64,000 nucleotides of DNA from Streptomyces aurantiogriseus. Lineage in GTDB: Bacteria; Actinomycetota; Actinomycetes; Streptomycetales; Streptomycetaceae. The notes beneath the pieces are model-generated. The model saw nothing but the letters and a program-made list of their open reading frames with translations. It was not told the DNA's origin and did no database searches. The DNA lies in assembly GCF_014649375.1 (NCBI RefSeq), contig NZ_BMSX01000004.1, forward strand, positions 372,001 to 436,000. The letters are read 5' to 3'. The position numbers and the translations under genes were made by a program. Positions 7,112-16,778 of the stretch are shown piece after piece. Numbering within the stretch: the first letter of the stretch is position 1; every line of letters begins with the position of its first letter.

Positions 7112-9894
7112 TCGTCGTCCTCCTCCTCGTCCGTGGAGTAGATGTCCTCCTGGAACCAGATCTGGTTGACCACGTACTCCGTCTCGGACTGGTGCTCGGA
7201 GTTGGGGAAGCTGACCTGGAAGCCGACCAGCGGCTTGTCCGTGTCGACGCCCTGGGACTGCAGCTCGATCGGATAGATCAGCAGGAGCGCCTGGTCCGTG
7301 CGCCGCTGCCACCGGATGTGGTCGCCCGACGGGTTCCTGGGTGCAGGCTTCTCCAGCTTCTCGGCAGCACGCCGGGAAAGCTCCCGCGCAGCCTCCCTCT
7401 GCTCTGGGGCAAGGTCCAGCATCTCGTCCGGCGGGCTCAGTACACGACGGATCGTGTACCTACCGTCGGCCTTGTAGGTCTCCTTGTTCAGGGGGTTACG
7501 GGTGACGAGACCGACGGTGTGGCCGGCGATCTCCTGTGGGTAGTCAGAGCCGGACCTGCTGACCAGGCAGACGGTCCAGTTACCCAGCTCGCCCACCTTC
7601 CTGCACTGTTCGATGTACTTCGCAATGAACCGGGGCCTGACCCTTTGTGCCATGCGGTCGGTCTCGTATTCCGTCAGGAAGCTCGTGACCAGTTCGGGGG
7701 GCACACCCCGCCACAGAAGCCTGCCCCCGGCTGCCAGTTCCTCCGGCTCGGCCACTGCATCCAGCCTTCGGACGAGGTTCTCGAGGACCTTGAAGTTGCT
7801 GTTGATGCTGCCGCGGCTGAGGTTGAAGATCACGGACTCCGGGCCCTCACCGGAGTAGCTGAGCAGCACCTTGGTGCCCCGCCGCATCTTGTTCGCCGCT
7901 GTCACGGTCAGTCCCAGCGATGACGACCTGACCTTGAGACCGAACTCCTTGGGGGTGAGGTTGAGCGCCGCCATCTCCTCGATTTCCCGGATCAGTTCGT
8001 CCGTGGCGGCGGTGACCTCGACGTACGCGGCTTCGAGTGCGGGCGTCGTGTAAAGCCGGCAGACGTCCTCGTAGCCCGGCCTGTAGCCGAACCAACGCCC
8101 CATCTGGAGCAGCGTGTCGTACGTCTTGGACACGCGGAGGTAGTAGCTGACGGTGAGTCCCTCGAGCGTGAGACCCCGGGACAGCTTCTGGCCGCCGATC
8201 GCGATCACCGAGAGGCCGGACCTGCGGTTCTCGAAATAGTCCAGCGCGTCGCGGGAAGCGCCGTTGACCGTCTTGACCTGGATCTTCCTGATCGCGGGTA
8301 GCAGCTGCTTGGAGACCTGGTCCCAGCTCAGACGTTCCGCCTCGTCCTCAGTGAAGCACTCTGTCGTCGGAACGAAGTCCTTCTCCCACAGCTCTTGGAG
8401 CTCGCTCATGAGCTCGGGCCCCTTGCCGTACCGGTCACGGAGGGTGTCGATCACGAGGCGAAGGTGATCGTCGACCTGTTCCCTCACGAGTTCCTGCACT
8501 CCGGTGAACCGCGTGACGTGGACCAGCATGGAGTTGTGCACCTTCGTCTGACCGCGTGCCCGTCGAGCGGCACAGGCAAGGACGAAAGAGGCGATCGCCT
8601 CCCGCAGAGAGGCGGGAAGCTCGCTGGCAGGAACGTCCCGCGACCTGTGGTTGGCGGGCAACCAGGCGTCAGAGTCATCGACGGGACGGACGAGAGGCAG
8701 TGCGAGCACGTCCTCCTCGTCGTCTGCGTCCGTCGCGAGCCCGAAGGTGCGCTCGGGCCCGAGGTAGTTCGAAGGAGCCGGCAGGGTTCGGATGAAGCTC
8801 TCGGGAAAGAGGTCGGCTCCCAGCTCGGCGTGCTTGGTCTCCGGATCGATGTAGATGTTGGCGAACGGTGTCGCCGTGTACCCGACGTACGCTGCCTTGT
8901 CGAAGCTGTTGATGAGCTCGCGGATCGCCTTGTTCGTCTTGGTCGGATCCGCCTCCGGCTCACGTGCGGTGTTGATGGACGCGTTGTCCGCCTCGTCGTC
9001 GATTACGAACAGCGGCACATCCCGCACGATACTGCGGCCGTCCTCGTCCACGGTTCCGTGAACCTCCGTGACCCACTTACGGAGGTAGGACAGGATCTGG
9101 TAGTGCTTCTTGATCACAAGCACGACGGGAAAGCTTCCCAGGGGGAAGTTCACCGTGTTCGCAGCCTGCTTTCCGAAGTCGCCCTTCTCCGAGCTGTTCG
9201 TCGGGGAGGCGATGTCGAGCTTCTTGGCGAACGGCATCCTCCCGGCACCCATGAGCCGGGACTTGCCGCCCTCGGAGGAGCGCATCTGGAACTGGGTGTC
9301 GAACCCCAGGAGACCCTCGTCTATGCGCAGCTGCGTCTGGCTGCGAAGGTCGTTGTGGATGCCGGCGAGGACCACGATGAGCCGGTAGCCGGCATCAACG
9401 GCCTTGGCTGCCAGACCGATGTATTGCCCGGTCTTGCCGGACTGGACCTGCCCGATCACGAGACCGGTCCTCCGCCACCTGCCGGGACGCCGCGGGTCCT
9501 CCAACTGGCCCAGTACCTCGTCGGTGGTCTGGTCGAGTCGCCGGACCACCCATGGGGGCATCCCCCGCACGTCCTCCAAATACCTGCGGTACCGCTCCCA
9601 GAAGTCCCAGTCCCGGTCGTTCTTGGCCTCGGGCAGCCAGGGCAGGTGCCCGTCCGAGTCGTCGTCAAGCCCCGAGGACCGTCCCTGGAAGATCGCGGTC
9701 ATGGCCTCGATCTCCTTGGCCAGAACGTCACGGTCGATCGACTTCCCCTGCACGCTGAGCAGGCCGTGGACAGCGTTCACGGCGCTGTCGACCTCCTGGT
9801 CGGTCGGCTGGCGGTCCGGGGACAGCATCGCGAGAACGAGGCGCTTCGCCGTGGCGAGGGAGTCGTCAGGGGACTCTTCGGGCGTGACGCTCAC
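7108..9894 (-). CDS. Z1 domain protein (superfamily II helicase-like ATPase)
   Basis: This 928-aa protein has the Walker A motif GQVQSGKTGQ (~residue 150), a DEAD-like Walker B FVIDDEAD (~300), a YVGYTATPFANI motif (~335), and the Z1 signature GGQKLSRGLTLEGL followed by QMGRWFGYRPGY (~565-605, motif VI with the arginine finger). Z1 proteins are predicted to translocate on or remodel DNA in restriction systems. The GTG start has GGAGG 8 nt upstream. It lies 68 nt after the GHKL gene and overlaps the PD-(D/E)XK gene by 4 nt, so the three are one transcript. Confidence 0.9.
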   Translation of the reverse strand: MSVTPEESPDDSLATAKRLVLAMLSPDRQPTDQEVDSAVNAVHGLLSVQGKSIDRDVLAKEIEAMTAIFQGRSSGLDDDSDGHLPWLPEAKNDRDWDFWERYRRYLEDVRGMPPWVVRRLDQTTDEVLGQLEDPRRPGRWRRTGLVIGQVQSGKTGQYIGLAAKAVDAGYRLIVVLAGIHNDLRSQTQLRIDEGLLGFDTQFQMRSSEGGKSRLMGAGRMPFAKKLDIASPTNSSEKGDFGKQAANTVNFPLGSFPVVLVIKKHYQILSYLRKWVTEVHGTVDEDGRSIVRDVPLFVIDDEADNASINTAREPEADPTKTNKAIRELINSFDKAAYVGYTATPFANIYIDPETKHAELGADLFPESFIRTLPAPSNYLGPERTFGLATDADDEEDVLALPLVRPVDDSDAWLPANHRSRDVPASELPASLREAIASFVLACAARRARGQTKVHNSMLVHVTRFTGVQELVREQVDDHLRLVIDTLRDRYGKGPELMSELQELWEKDFVPTTECFTEDEAERLSWDQVSKQLLPAIRKIQVKTVNGASRDALDYFENRRSGLSVIAIGGQKLSRGLTLEGLTVSYYLRVSKTYDTLLQMGRWFGYRPGYEDVCRLYTTPALEAAYVEVTAATDELIREIEEMAALNLTPKEFGLKVRSSSLGLTVTAANKMRRGTKVLLSYSGEGPESVIFNLSRGSINSNFKVLENLVRRLDAVAEPEELAAGGRLLWRGVPPELVTSFLTEYETDRMAQRVRPRFIAKYIEQCRKVGELGNWTVCLVSRSGSDYPQEIAGHTVGLVTRNPLNKETYKADGRYTIRRVLSPPDEMLDLAPEQREAARELSRRAAEKLEKPAPRNPSGDHIRWQRRTDQALLLIYPIELQSQGVDTDKPLVGFQVSFPNSEHQSETEYVVNQIWFQEDIYSTDEEEDDE

Positions 9895-9962
9895 TGGTTG
9901 ACCTCCAGCTGGGACGGAAACGTACGGAGCACATTAAGTGGGGGCACTGACACTCGGGCGGC

Positions 9963-11438
9963 CTAAGCGCTCCAGAAGCCGCGCAACTGGTCGAAGGGCG
10001 GCATCGTCCGAAGTCGCTCCCGAGCGGCAGCAGGTGACCGACCGTCGGACACGAGAGCCTCGTAGATTCTCTGGGCCACCTCGGTGGCCGCCTCGTCGGC
10101 CTGTCCAGCTCCTCCGAACGGTTCCGGGTCGTCGCTGGTGTCCGTCTCGTGAAGGACGCGCAGCGCGGCGACCGGCACGGTTTCCTCAAGTAGTCGAAGC
10201 ACGGCACGGACGTCCTCGGCCCGGGGGCCCTCCGGCCTGAGGACCTCTCGGACAAGCGGATGGCTGCGGTTGATGCGACACACCACCTGATCGTCGGTAC
10301 GACGGACGTGCCAGGCGTACTGCAGGGGGTCACCGTGGGTGCGTGCCGCAACCCGTCCACGGTGACGCAGGACGTCAGCGGCCTTGGAGCGTGCCTGCCG
10401 TGCGATGCGGTGCAGGTGCCTCCGCAGGACGACAGGAGGCACGACGCTGGACTTGCGTACGTCGACGCCCCACTCGACGTCGGCCTCCCCGGGAATGTCC
10501 ACCGAGATTCGCGCCAGGTTGTACTTCTCCTCGCGCCTCAACCCCCGCAGTCCCAGCCAGTCACCCGCCAGAATGAGTCGGTTCCTGCGGTAGACGTAGA
10601 AGCCCTGTTGGTCGAGCCAGCCCCTGGGGCCCGCCGCCTTCTCGAAATCCTCTTGGGAAAGTCTCTGGGAACCCGGCAGAACGAACGCCTCTACCCGGAC
10701 CGTGCCACCTCCGAGAGGTAGTTCCTCCACAGGCAGACGCTGCACGGACGGATGGTTCACCAGGAAGGGATCCCAGGGCTCCACCGGCGTGCCGGAGATT
10801 CTGAGAAGGCGACGCCTGCTCCCCGTGAGGAACCGGGCGAACACCATTCCCAGGTGTGCCTCTGCGCGCGTCGCCTCGGCGTAGAACTGCTTCTGCGTGC
10901 GCTCATCGTCCTCCGTCACCCCGGCGGAGTCGTATCCCCTGAGTCGGCGCCAGAGGACCACCGTTCCGCGGCCAGCGGGGGGCTGGATCCTTTTTACGAC
11001 TGCCATCGTCTCATCGTCGGCTTCGTGGAGCAGGCGCCACTCACCGTACTTCTCGACAACATCCAGGTCCCATGTACGCGTATTCCATTGCTCACCCTTC
11101 GAGGTGGTCACGGTGACCTGTCTGGCCTGCGAGAACGAGGCGGACTTGAGCCCCACCCCGAAACGCCCCAGATCCGTGGCGGCCCGCGGGGTCGTCGGCC
11201 CACGGGCCGCCACCGTCATGGCCGTGACGAGCTCCTCGGCGCTCATGCCCCAGCCGTTGTCCACCACCGCGACCCAGGAGTCACGGCCCGCCCAGGTGAA
11301 CTCCACGTCCACCGTGCTCGCTTCCGCGGAGACGCTGTTGTCCACGAGATCCGCGATCGCCGCCGGCAGCGAGTAGCCGAGGGAACTCAAAGAGGCGATC
11401 ATCCCGGCAGGTTCAGGGGCTGCGATGTCGTACGTCAC
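9963..11438 (-). CDS. MORC/MutL-like GHKL ATPase of a restriction system
   Basis: The 491-aa protein shows the three GHKL ATP-binding boxes: N box AIADLVDNSVSA with D33-N34, G1 VDNGWGM (~58-64), and G2 GRFGVGLKSAS (~92-102). A following S5-like beta domain is suggested by length. Iyer, Abhiman and Aravind (Biology Direct 2008) described such MutL/MORC-like ATPases in prokaryotic restriction systems with Z1 proteins, nucleases and cytosine methylases, and this locus fits that description. The start is GTG at 11438 with a weak ribosome site. It is the first gene of the minus-strand operon. Confidence 0.88.
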   Translation of the reverse strand: MTYDIAAPEPAGMIASLSSLGYSLPAAIADLVDNSVSAEASTVDVEFTWAGRDSWVAVVDNGWGMSAEELVTAMTVAARGPTTPRAATDLGRFGVGLKSASFSQARQVTVTTSKGEQWNTRTWDLDVVEKYGEWRLLHEADDETMAVVKRIQPPAGRGTVVLWRRLRGYDSAGVTEDDERTQKQFYAEATRAEAHLGMVFARFLTGSRRRLLRISGTPVEPWDPFLVNHPSVQRLPVEELPLGGGTVRVEAFVLPGSQRLSQEDFEKAAGPRGWLDQQGFYVYRRNRLILAGDWLGLRGLRREEKYNLARISVDIPGEADVEWGVDVRKSSVVPPVVLRRHLHRIARQARSKAADVLRHRGRVAARTHGDPLQYAWHVRRTDDQVVCRINRSHPLVREVLRPEGPRAEDVRAVLRLLEETVPVAALRVLHETDTSDDPEPFGGAGQADEAATEVAQRIYEALVSDGRSPAAARERLRTMPPFDQLRGFWSA

Positions 11439-11907
11439 TTGTTGCCGAATGCCCCGTTCCCGCCCGCAGGTTCAACTGATCGGTACGCAGCTGATGAGGG
11501 ACGGCTGAGTACCTGTCAGGCGAAGAATGCGCAGATGCGGTTCCGACGTGTCACGTTGTCAGAACCCGCATGGACCCCCACCCGCTTTAATCGTAGACCG
11601 GAGTTGGCGAAAGCGCTCCCAGAAGCGCGAACCATGGCGTGCGCACGCCACCCCCACCGACAGAGCGGTCACGGAATTCCCGACGTCCTGACGCGACGCC
11701 TTCGAACTGTTGTGTTGCATCCCTGTCTGGAGGTGGCCACTGGCAGAGAGGCGCCCTTGACCTCGGTCCGTGAGAACTGTTCCGTTGGGGAGTCGGGGCG
11801 TCGGACTCGGGGGTGGCCTTCGTGACCAGGTCGGTTGGCGTTACGTGGTGTCTCGTCAGCGGCACACGAGCGGAGCCGACCACTCCCCCGGCCTCTGGGG
11901 CCTCCGT
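11439..11907. other. Divergent intergenic region between GHKL and NB-ARC genes
   Basis: About 470 nt between two divergently transcribed genes; it must hold promoters for both. The plus-strand frame of the NB-ARC gene stays open upstream to 11770, so a longer N-terminus is possible. I saw no other supported gene, strong hairpin or repeat. Confidence 0.45.
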
Positions 11908-14676
11908 ATGACATTCCGGCGCGGATTCGCCATCGCTGTCGTCGCCGGAGGCGGCGCTGTGACCACGATGCTCGTCGGGCTCGTCACGAATGCCGTGTCC
12001 GATGAGTCGCGGTGGCCCGGATGGCTGGGGTGGTTACAGGAGCACGCCTGGTTCTCGTTCGTCGTGTTGGGTGTGACGATGGCGGGGCTGACGGCTCTGC
12101 TCGCCGGGCTCTCCGAGACGCGGCCTCCCACCCCGCCGGGGCGACCGGAGGATGGAGTGGGGCCACCGGGGGCCGCCCAGGTGCTGCGTTCGTTGCCGCG
12201 CGACACCGCCGCGTTTACCGACCGTGCCGCGGAGCTGGAGCGGCTGGTGGGCTCGGTGCGGGCATCGCAGGAGCGTGGTGAGGGGCTGCCCGTTCACGTG
12301 ATCGACGGGATGCCAGGCGTCGGGAAGACCACCTTCGCCGTGCACGTCGGCCACCTGCTCTCGGAGCGGTTCCCCGACGGGCAGCTCTTCGTGAATCTCA
12401 ACGGGCACACGCCGGGGCGTACTCCGGTAGAGGCCGGCGAGGCGCTCGCCTCGCTTCTCGCGGCCGCCGGCGTGCCGACGCAGCAGATTCCCGTCGGTGA
12501 TGACGTCGGAGCGGTCACGGAGGCTCGGGCCGCCATGTGGCGGAGCAGGCTCGCGGATAAGAAGGCGCTGCTGATTCTCGACAACGCGGCCAGCTACCGG
12601 CAGCTGGAGCCGCTGCTCCCCGGCGGGAGTGGCTGCCTGGTGTTGGTGACCAGTCGCAAGCGGCTGGTGGCGAACGAGGAGGTGGTCATGTCGGTGGACG
12701 CGCTGCCGCCGGATCACGCGGTCGACCTCTTCGTGCGGCTCAGTGGGCGGCCGGCCGACGCTCTCGACCGGGATGTAGTGGAGGAGTTGGTGCGGCTGTG
12801 CGGGTGTCTGCCGTTGGGGGTGTCGTTGCTCGCGGCACGGTTGCGGCACCATCCGTCCTGGAGCGCCGAGGACGTGCGCGGGCGGCTGGTGGCGGCACGG
12901 GACCGCCTGGGAGAGCTGCGGGCCGGGGAACGTGCCGTCACCGCGACGTTCGATCTCTCCTATCGGGATCTCGCGCCGGAGCGGCAGCGCTTCTTCCGAC
13001 AGCTCGGGTTCTTCCCCGGCACCGATCTCGACCCGCACGTGGGGGCGGCGCTTGGTGAGGTCTCGGTCGTGGTGGCCCGTCGGCATCTCGAGGCGCTCTA
13101 CGACGACCACCTGATCGACGAGCAACCAGGGAGTCGCTACCGGCTGCACGATCTCCTGCGCGACTACGCTCGCGGTCTCGCCGCCGAGGGGGACAGCATG
13201 GACCATGTACAGGCCGTCCAGCGTGTGTGCGCCTACTACCTGGCCGCTCTCGCCGTCGCGAACGGGCACATCGTGCGCCGCGGAGCCGCGGTGCCGACGG
13301 CGCCGGATGACGCGTCGCGGGTGGAGACGCCAGCCCTGGAGTCGCGGACGGACGCCCTGAGCTGGCTGGAGACCGAGCGGGCCAACGTCTTGGCGTGCGT
13401 CCGGCGGGCGAACGGCCTCGCCCTGTACGACCTCGTGGTCCGGCTCGCCGCGGCCATGGCGCCCTTCCTGCGCCAGGCCGGCCCCTGGGACCAGGCCGTC
13501 GGGCTCCACCGGACCGCCGCCGAGGCCGCCCGCCACACCGGCGACCAGCGGGCGCGGGGCGACGCTCTCGCCGAGCTGGGTGTCGTACGCCGCTTCATGG
13601 CCGCCTACCCACAGGCGATCGAGGCCCTGAACGACGCCGTGACGGCGTACGAAGCGGTCGACGACCGGCGCGGCAAGGCGGACGCACTCAACCAGCTCGG
13701 CATCGTCTGGTACCTGACCGCGGACAACGAGGACGCGGCCCGCGCCCAGACTGAGGCCCTCGCCCTCTACCGTGAGCTGGGGTACCGGCTCGGACAGGCG
13801 AACGCGCTTGCGGATCTCGGCATGACACGCCGGCAGATGAGCCGGTTCGACGCCGCGGTGGAGGCGCAGAGCGAGGCCCTGACGATCTACCGAGAACTCG
13901 GTGACCGGTACGGGGAGGCGAACTCCCTGCGGGACCTGGGTGTCGCGCACTGCCTCATGGGCGCGTACGACCTGGCCGCGCGGCATCACCAGGAAGCGTT
14001 CGACATCTACCTGGAGCTGGACGATCGTGTTCACCAGGCTTACGCACTCAATGAGTTGGGCGTCGTCCGGCGGCTGACCGGAGACATCGAGGGGGCTCGG
14101 GCTGCGCACAGCCAGGCCCTGACGCACTTCACCGAGCTCGGTGAGCGGTTCGGCCGCGCGACCAGCGTGCGCCACCTTGGCGTCGTGGAGCGTGTGACCG
14201 GGGATGCGACAGAGGCGATCCGGCTTCTGGAGGAGGCCCTCGACGACTACCGCGAGCTCGGCAGTCGCGGGGGTGAGGCCGCCTCGCTGAGCGAGCTGGG
14301 CGTTGTGCGCGGCGTGCTCGGTGATCGGGACGGCGCGGCCGAGGCGTTCGAGCGCGGCCGGGAGATCCTGCGAGGCTTGGGCGACCGGTGCGGCGAGGCG
14401 GAGGTACTGAACCACTGGGGGATGCTGCTGTTCACCTCCGGTGAACCGACGGCCGCTCGCGCGCGCTTCGACCAGGCGCTCACGCTCGCACGGGACATCC
14501 GCTGCCCGCTGGAGGAGGCGCGGGCGCTGGAGGGCATCGGGCGCTGCGACTGGACGGTTGACGGGCCTGGTCACGGCGTGGGCTCGCTGCGAGCGGCCGT
14601 GACCGTGTACCGACGGTTGGGGGTGAGCGCGGCCGTGGACGACATCGAACGGTTGCTGGTGCCGCGGTCCGGCTGA
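11908..14676 (+). CDS. Membrane-anchored NB-ARC / TPR protein
   Basis: From ATG 11908 the product has 922 aa. Two hydrophobic segments come first (GFAIAVVAGGGAVTTMLVGL at ~5-25 and FSFVVLGVTMAGLTALLAGL at ~48-68). An NB-ARC ATPase follows with Walker A GMPGVGKTTFA (~130), Walker B KALLILDN (~215), an LPLGVSLLA-type GLPL motif (~305) and LHDLLRDYA (~405). At least eight TPR repeats with the consensus A-x-LGxxRRxxG fill the C-terminal half. NB-ARC-TPR proteins act as regulators or, in FxSxx-COOH loci, accompany FxsB-type maturases; here it precedes such a maturase. The start is uncertain, as the open frame extends 46 codons upstream. Confidence 0.85.
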   Translation: MTFRRGFAIAVVAGGGAVTTMLVGLVTNAVSDESRWPGWLGWLQEHAWFSFVVLGVTMAGLTALLAGLSETRPPTPPGRPEDGVGPPGAAQVLRSLPRDTAAFTDRAAELERLVGSVRASQERGEGLPVHVIDGMPGVGKTTFAVHVGHLLSERFPDGQLFVNLNGHTPGRTPVEAGEALASLLAAAGVPTQQIPVGDDVGAVTEARAAMWRSRLADKKALLILDNAASYRQLEPLLPGGSGCLVLVTSRKRLVANEEVVMSVDALPPDHAVDLFVRLSGRPADALDRDVVEELVRLCGCLPLGVSLLAARLRHHPSWSAEDVRGRLVAARDRLGELRAGERAVTATFDLSYRDLAPERQRFFRQLGFFPGTDLDPHVGAALGEVSVVVARRHLEALYDDHLIDEQPGSRYRLHDLLRDYARGLAAEGDSMDHVQAVQRVCAYYLAALAVANGHIVRRGAAVPTAPDDASRVETPALESRTDALSWLETERANVLACVRRANGLALYDLVVRLAAAMAPFLRQAGPWDQAVGLHRTAAEAARHTGDQRARGDALAELGVVRRFMAAYPQAIEALNDAVTAYEAVDDRRGKADALNQLGIVWYLTADNEDAARAQTEALALYRELGYRLGQANALADLGMTRRQMSRFDAAVEAQSEALTIYRELGDRYGEANSLRDLGVAHCLMGAYDLAARHHQEAFDIYLELDDRVHQAYALNELGVVRRLTGDIEGARAAHSQALTHFTELGERFGRATSVRHLGVVERVTGDATEAIRLLEEALDDYRELGSRGGEAASLSELGVVRGVLGDRDGAAEAFERGREILRGLGDRCGEAEVLNHWGMLLFTSGEPTAARARFDQALTLARDIRCPLEEARALEGIGRCDWTVDGPGHGVGSLRAAVTVYRRLGVSAAVDDIERLLVPRSG

Positions 14677-14803
14677 CGCCGACCATGTGGCCGGTTTCCC
14701 TGTGCCGGGCGGGTGGTTGAGGATGCTACGTTTCCGGCTGATCTGTCGCTTCAACCCCGTCGCACCGTGCCGCCTCCGGCATGTACCTCACGAGGAGCGA
14801 TGA

Positions 14804-15007
14804 ATGCCGTCACCCACGTCCGTCACCGAGCCACTCGCCATCACGCCCGCCGGCTCGGCGTCCGCGGAGCCGACGGCGGTCCGCACCGCCGTCCTGGACC
14901 GTGTGGCCGCCCGCGTCCGGCAGCGGCTGGAGGCCGAGGAGGGCGCGACGGGCCAAGTCGGTGACGGTGCTCACGCGGCCTCGCTCATCTGGCCCTGGCC
15001 GCTGTGA
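14804..15007 (+). CDS. Candidate RiPP precursor peptide with WPWPL C-terminus
   Basis: This 67-aa peptide has AGGAG 6 nt before its ATG and ends 13 nt before the radical SAM gene. Residues 24-48 form a predicted leader helix (TAVRTAVLDRVAARVRQRLE), like the leaders of FxSxx-type precursors. The C-terminus is SLIWPWPL (S60-L67) with W63-P64-W65. FxsB-type enzymes crosslink an aromatic side chain to the beta-carbon two residues on; here W63 to W65 would be the obvious site. The usual FxSxx tail is absent, so this would be a variant substrate. Substrate status is inferred from position, size and tail. Confidence 0.6.
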   Translation: MPSPTSVTEPLAITPAGSASAEPTAVRTAVLDRVAARVRQRLEAEEGATGQVGDGAHAASLIWPWPL

Positions 15008-15020
15008 GCACGTCTGCTCG

Positions 15021-16190
15021 ATGACAGAACCCGCAGAACCCGAAAACCCTGTTCCCTTCCGGACGTTCATCCTCAAGGTCGCCAACCGCTGCAACATCGA
15101 CTGCGACTACTGCTTCGTCTTCAACTCCAGGGACCAGGCGGCGCGGCGACTCCCCGCCCGAATGGACCTCGCTGTGGCCCGGGCCGCGGCCCGGCGGATC
15201 GGTGAGCACGCCGCCGCACACCGCCTTCGGACCGTCCACGTCGTACTCCACGGCGGGGAACCGCTGCTCGTCGGTGTCGGTCACATGGCCGACCTGCTGG
15301 ACGCCGTCCAAGGCGGCGTGCCGGCCGGTACCCGGGTCCTCTTCGAGCTCCAGACCAACGGGACCCTTCTCTCCGGTGCCTGGCTGGATCTCTTCGAGCG
15401 GTACGAGGTGACGGTCGGTGTCAGTCTCGACGGGCCGCCGAGGGCGAACGACCGGCACCGGCTGACCCACGCCGGGCGGTCGAGCGCCGCCACCGCCGTG
15501 CGCGGCATCGAACTCCTGCGGTCGCGGCCGCACCTGTTCGCGGGACTACTCGCCGTCGTGGACCTGGCCAACGACCCCGTGCAGGTCCACGACTACCTGG
15601 CGGCGTTCGAACCGCCCGTGATCGACTTCGGCCTTCCGCACGCGACCCACGACGACCCGCCGCACCGCTCCGACCCGAGCGTGCCCGAGTACGGGCTGTG
15701 GATGAGCAGGGTGTACGACGCCTGGCTCTCCCGGCCCGAGTTCGAGCACAGCGTCCGGATGCTGGAGGACATCGTGGCTCTCAGCTCCGGCGTGCGCGGC
15801 TCGGTGGAGACGCTCGGCCTGGCCCCACCAACGAGCGTCGTAGTCGAGTCCGACGGCTCCATCGAAGCCGTGGACACCCTGCGGTCGGTCGAGGAGGGTG
15901 CCTCCCAACTCGGTCTCGACGTCTTCCACCACTCCTTCGGCGACGCGCTGTCGCACCCGAAGCTGCTTCACCGACAGCACGGCAGGGACGCGCTCGCCGC
16001 GAAGTGCGGTGCCTGCCCACTCCTGGACGTGTGCGGCGGTGGCTACCTCCCGCACCGCTTCAGCGCGGCCAAGGGCTACCGGAACCCGTCTGTCTACTGC
16101 GCGGACCTGGAGTACCTCATCCGACACGTCCAGGGCTCCCTGCGGCAGCACGGCTGGAACCCGTACACGCGGGCCGCCTCGTCGCCGTAG
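15021..16190 (+). CDS. Radical SAM/SPASM peptide maturase, FxsB-like
   Basis: The 389-aa protein has the radical SAM cluster motif C24-x3-C28-x2-C31 (RCNIDCDYC), a HGGEPL motif (~78-83), and a C-terminal SPASM region CGACPLLDVCGGGYLPHR followed by NPSVYC. The CGACPxxDVCGGG...NPSVYC pattern is that of FxsB-family maturases, reported to form three-residue cyclophanes in peptides. It should bind two or more [4Fe-4S] clusters and act on the peptide encoded 13 nt upstream. Its ribosome site is weak, consistent with coupling to the precursor gene. A GNAT gene follows. Confidence 0.88.
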   Translation: MTEPAEPENPVPFRTFILKVANRCNIDCDYCFVFNSRDQAARRLPARMDLAVARAAARRIGEHAAAHRLRTVHVVLHGGEPLLVGVGHMADLLDAVQGGVPAGTRVLFELQTNGTLLSGAWLDLFERYEVTVGVSLDGPPRANDRHRLTHAGRSSAATAVRGIELLRSRPHLFAGLLAVVDLANDPVQVHDYLAAFEPPVIDFGLPHATHDDPPHRSDPSVPEYGLWMSRVYDAWLSRPEFEHSVRMLEDIVALSSGVRGSVETLGLAPPTSVVVESDGSIEAVDTLRSVEEGASQLGLDVFHHSFGDALSHPKLLHRQHGRDALAAKCGACPLLDVCGGGYLPHRFSAAKGYRNPSVYCADLEYLIRHVQGSLRQHGWNPYTRAASSP

Positions 16191-16282
16191 GCGCGTGTGC
16201 CGTACCGCCAGGAGGGGATCACGCGTTGGAACGAACGAGTGCAGCAGCGACCGAAGCGGTCGAGGAACGACAGGAGGCGCCG

Positions 16283-16762
16283 ATGACCGTGACGATCCGT
16301 CCCGCGGAGAAGCGGGACGTGCCGGCCGTGGCCGAGCTGATCGAGGAGATCGAACGGTTCTACGGGGCGAACGACACCGATATCCAGCCGCTCGAGGAGC
16401 GCCGCCTCCAGGTGGAGGAGGCCCTCTTCGGCGCGCCGCCGCTGGCCTCCGCCCTGCTCGTCGAGGACGAGAGCGAGGACATCGTCGGCCTCGCCGCCTA
16501 TTCCTTCCTCTGGCCGGCCGCCGGCTCCTCGCACTCCCTGTTCCTCAAGGAGCTCTACGTCCGCGACACCCTGCGTCGGCAGGGCGTCGGTGCCCGCCTC
16601 ATGGACGAACTCCGCGCCATCGCCGCGGCGCGCCCCGGGTGCAGCCGCGTGGAATGGATGACCGACAGTGACAACCCAGGGGCACGGGCCTTCTACAAGT
16701 CACTCGGGTTCGCCGAGTTCGGCGGGAAGATCGTCTACCGGGTCGACTCCGGCACGGCGTGA
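16283..16762 (+). CDS. GNAT family N-acetyltransferase
   Basis: The 159-aa protein begins MTVTIRPAEKRDVPAVAELI and contains the acetyl-CoA binding segment LYVRDTLRRQGVGARLMDEL (R/Q-x-x-G-x-G/A) and the C-terminal NPGARAFYKSLGF typical of GNAT enzymes. AGGAGG lies 6 nt before the ATG. It follows the radical SAM gene by 92 nt and could acetylate the processed peptide, for resistance or tailoring, but nothing in the sequence shows the substrate. Confidence 0.85.
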   Translation: MTVTIRPAEKRDVPAVAELIEEIERFYGANDTDIQPLEERRLQVEEALFGAPPLASALLVEDESEDIVGLAAYSFLWPAAGSSHSLFLKELYVRDTLRRQGVGARLMDELRAIAAARPGCSRVEWMTDSDNPGARAFYKSLGFAEFGGKIVYRVDSGTA

Positions 16763-16778
16763 GGGTGGTACGAGGCCA

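Noticed and set aside
12034..14754. A 906-codon minus-strand open frame opposite the NB-ARC/TPR gene
   Set aside because: It mirrors the third-position GC bias of the real gene; the product is low-complexity Arg/Gln/Val-rich with no motif, while the plus strand shows clear NB-ARC and TPR motifs.
14804..15007. Classical FxSxx-COOH precursor
   Set aside because: The C-terminus is WPWPL, not F-x-S-x-x, so it is described as a variant candidate only.
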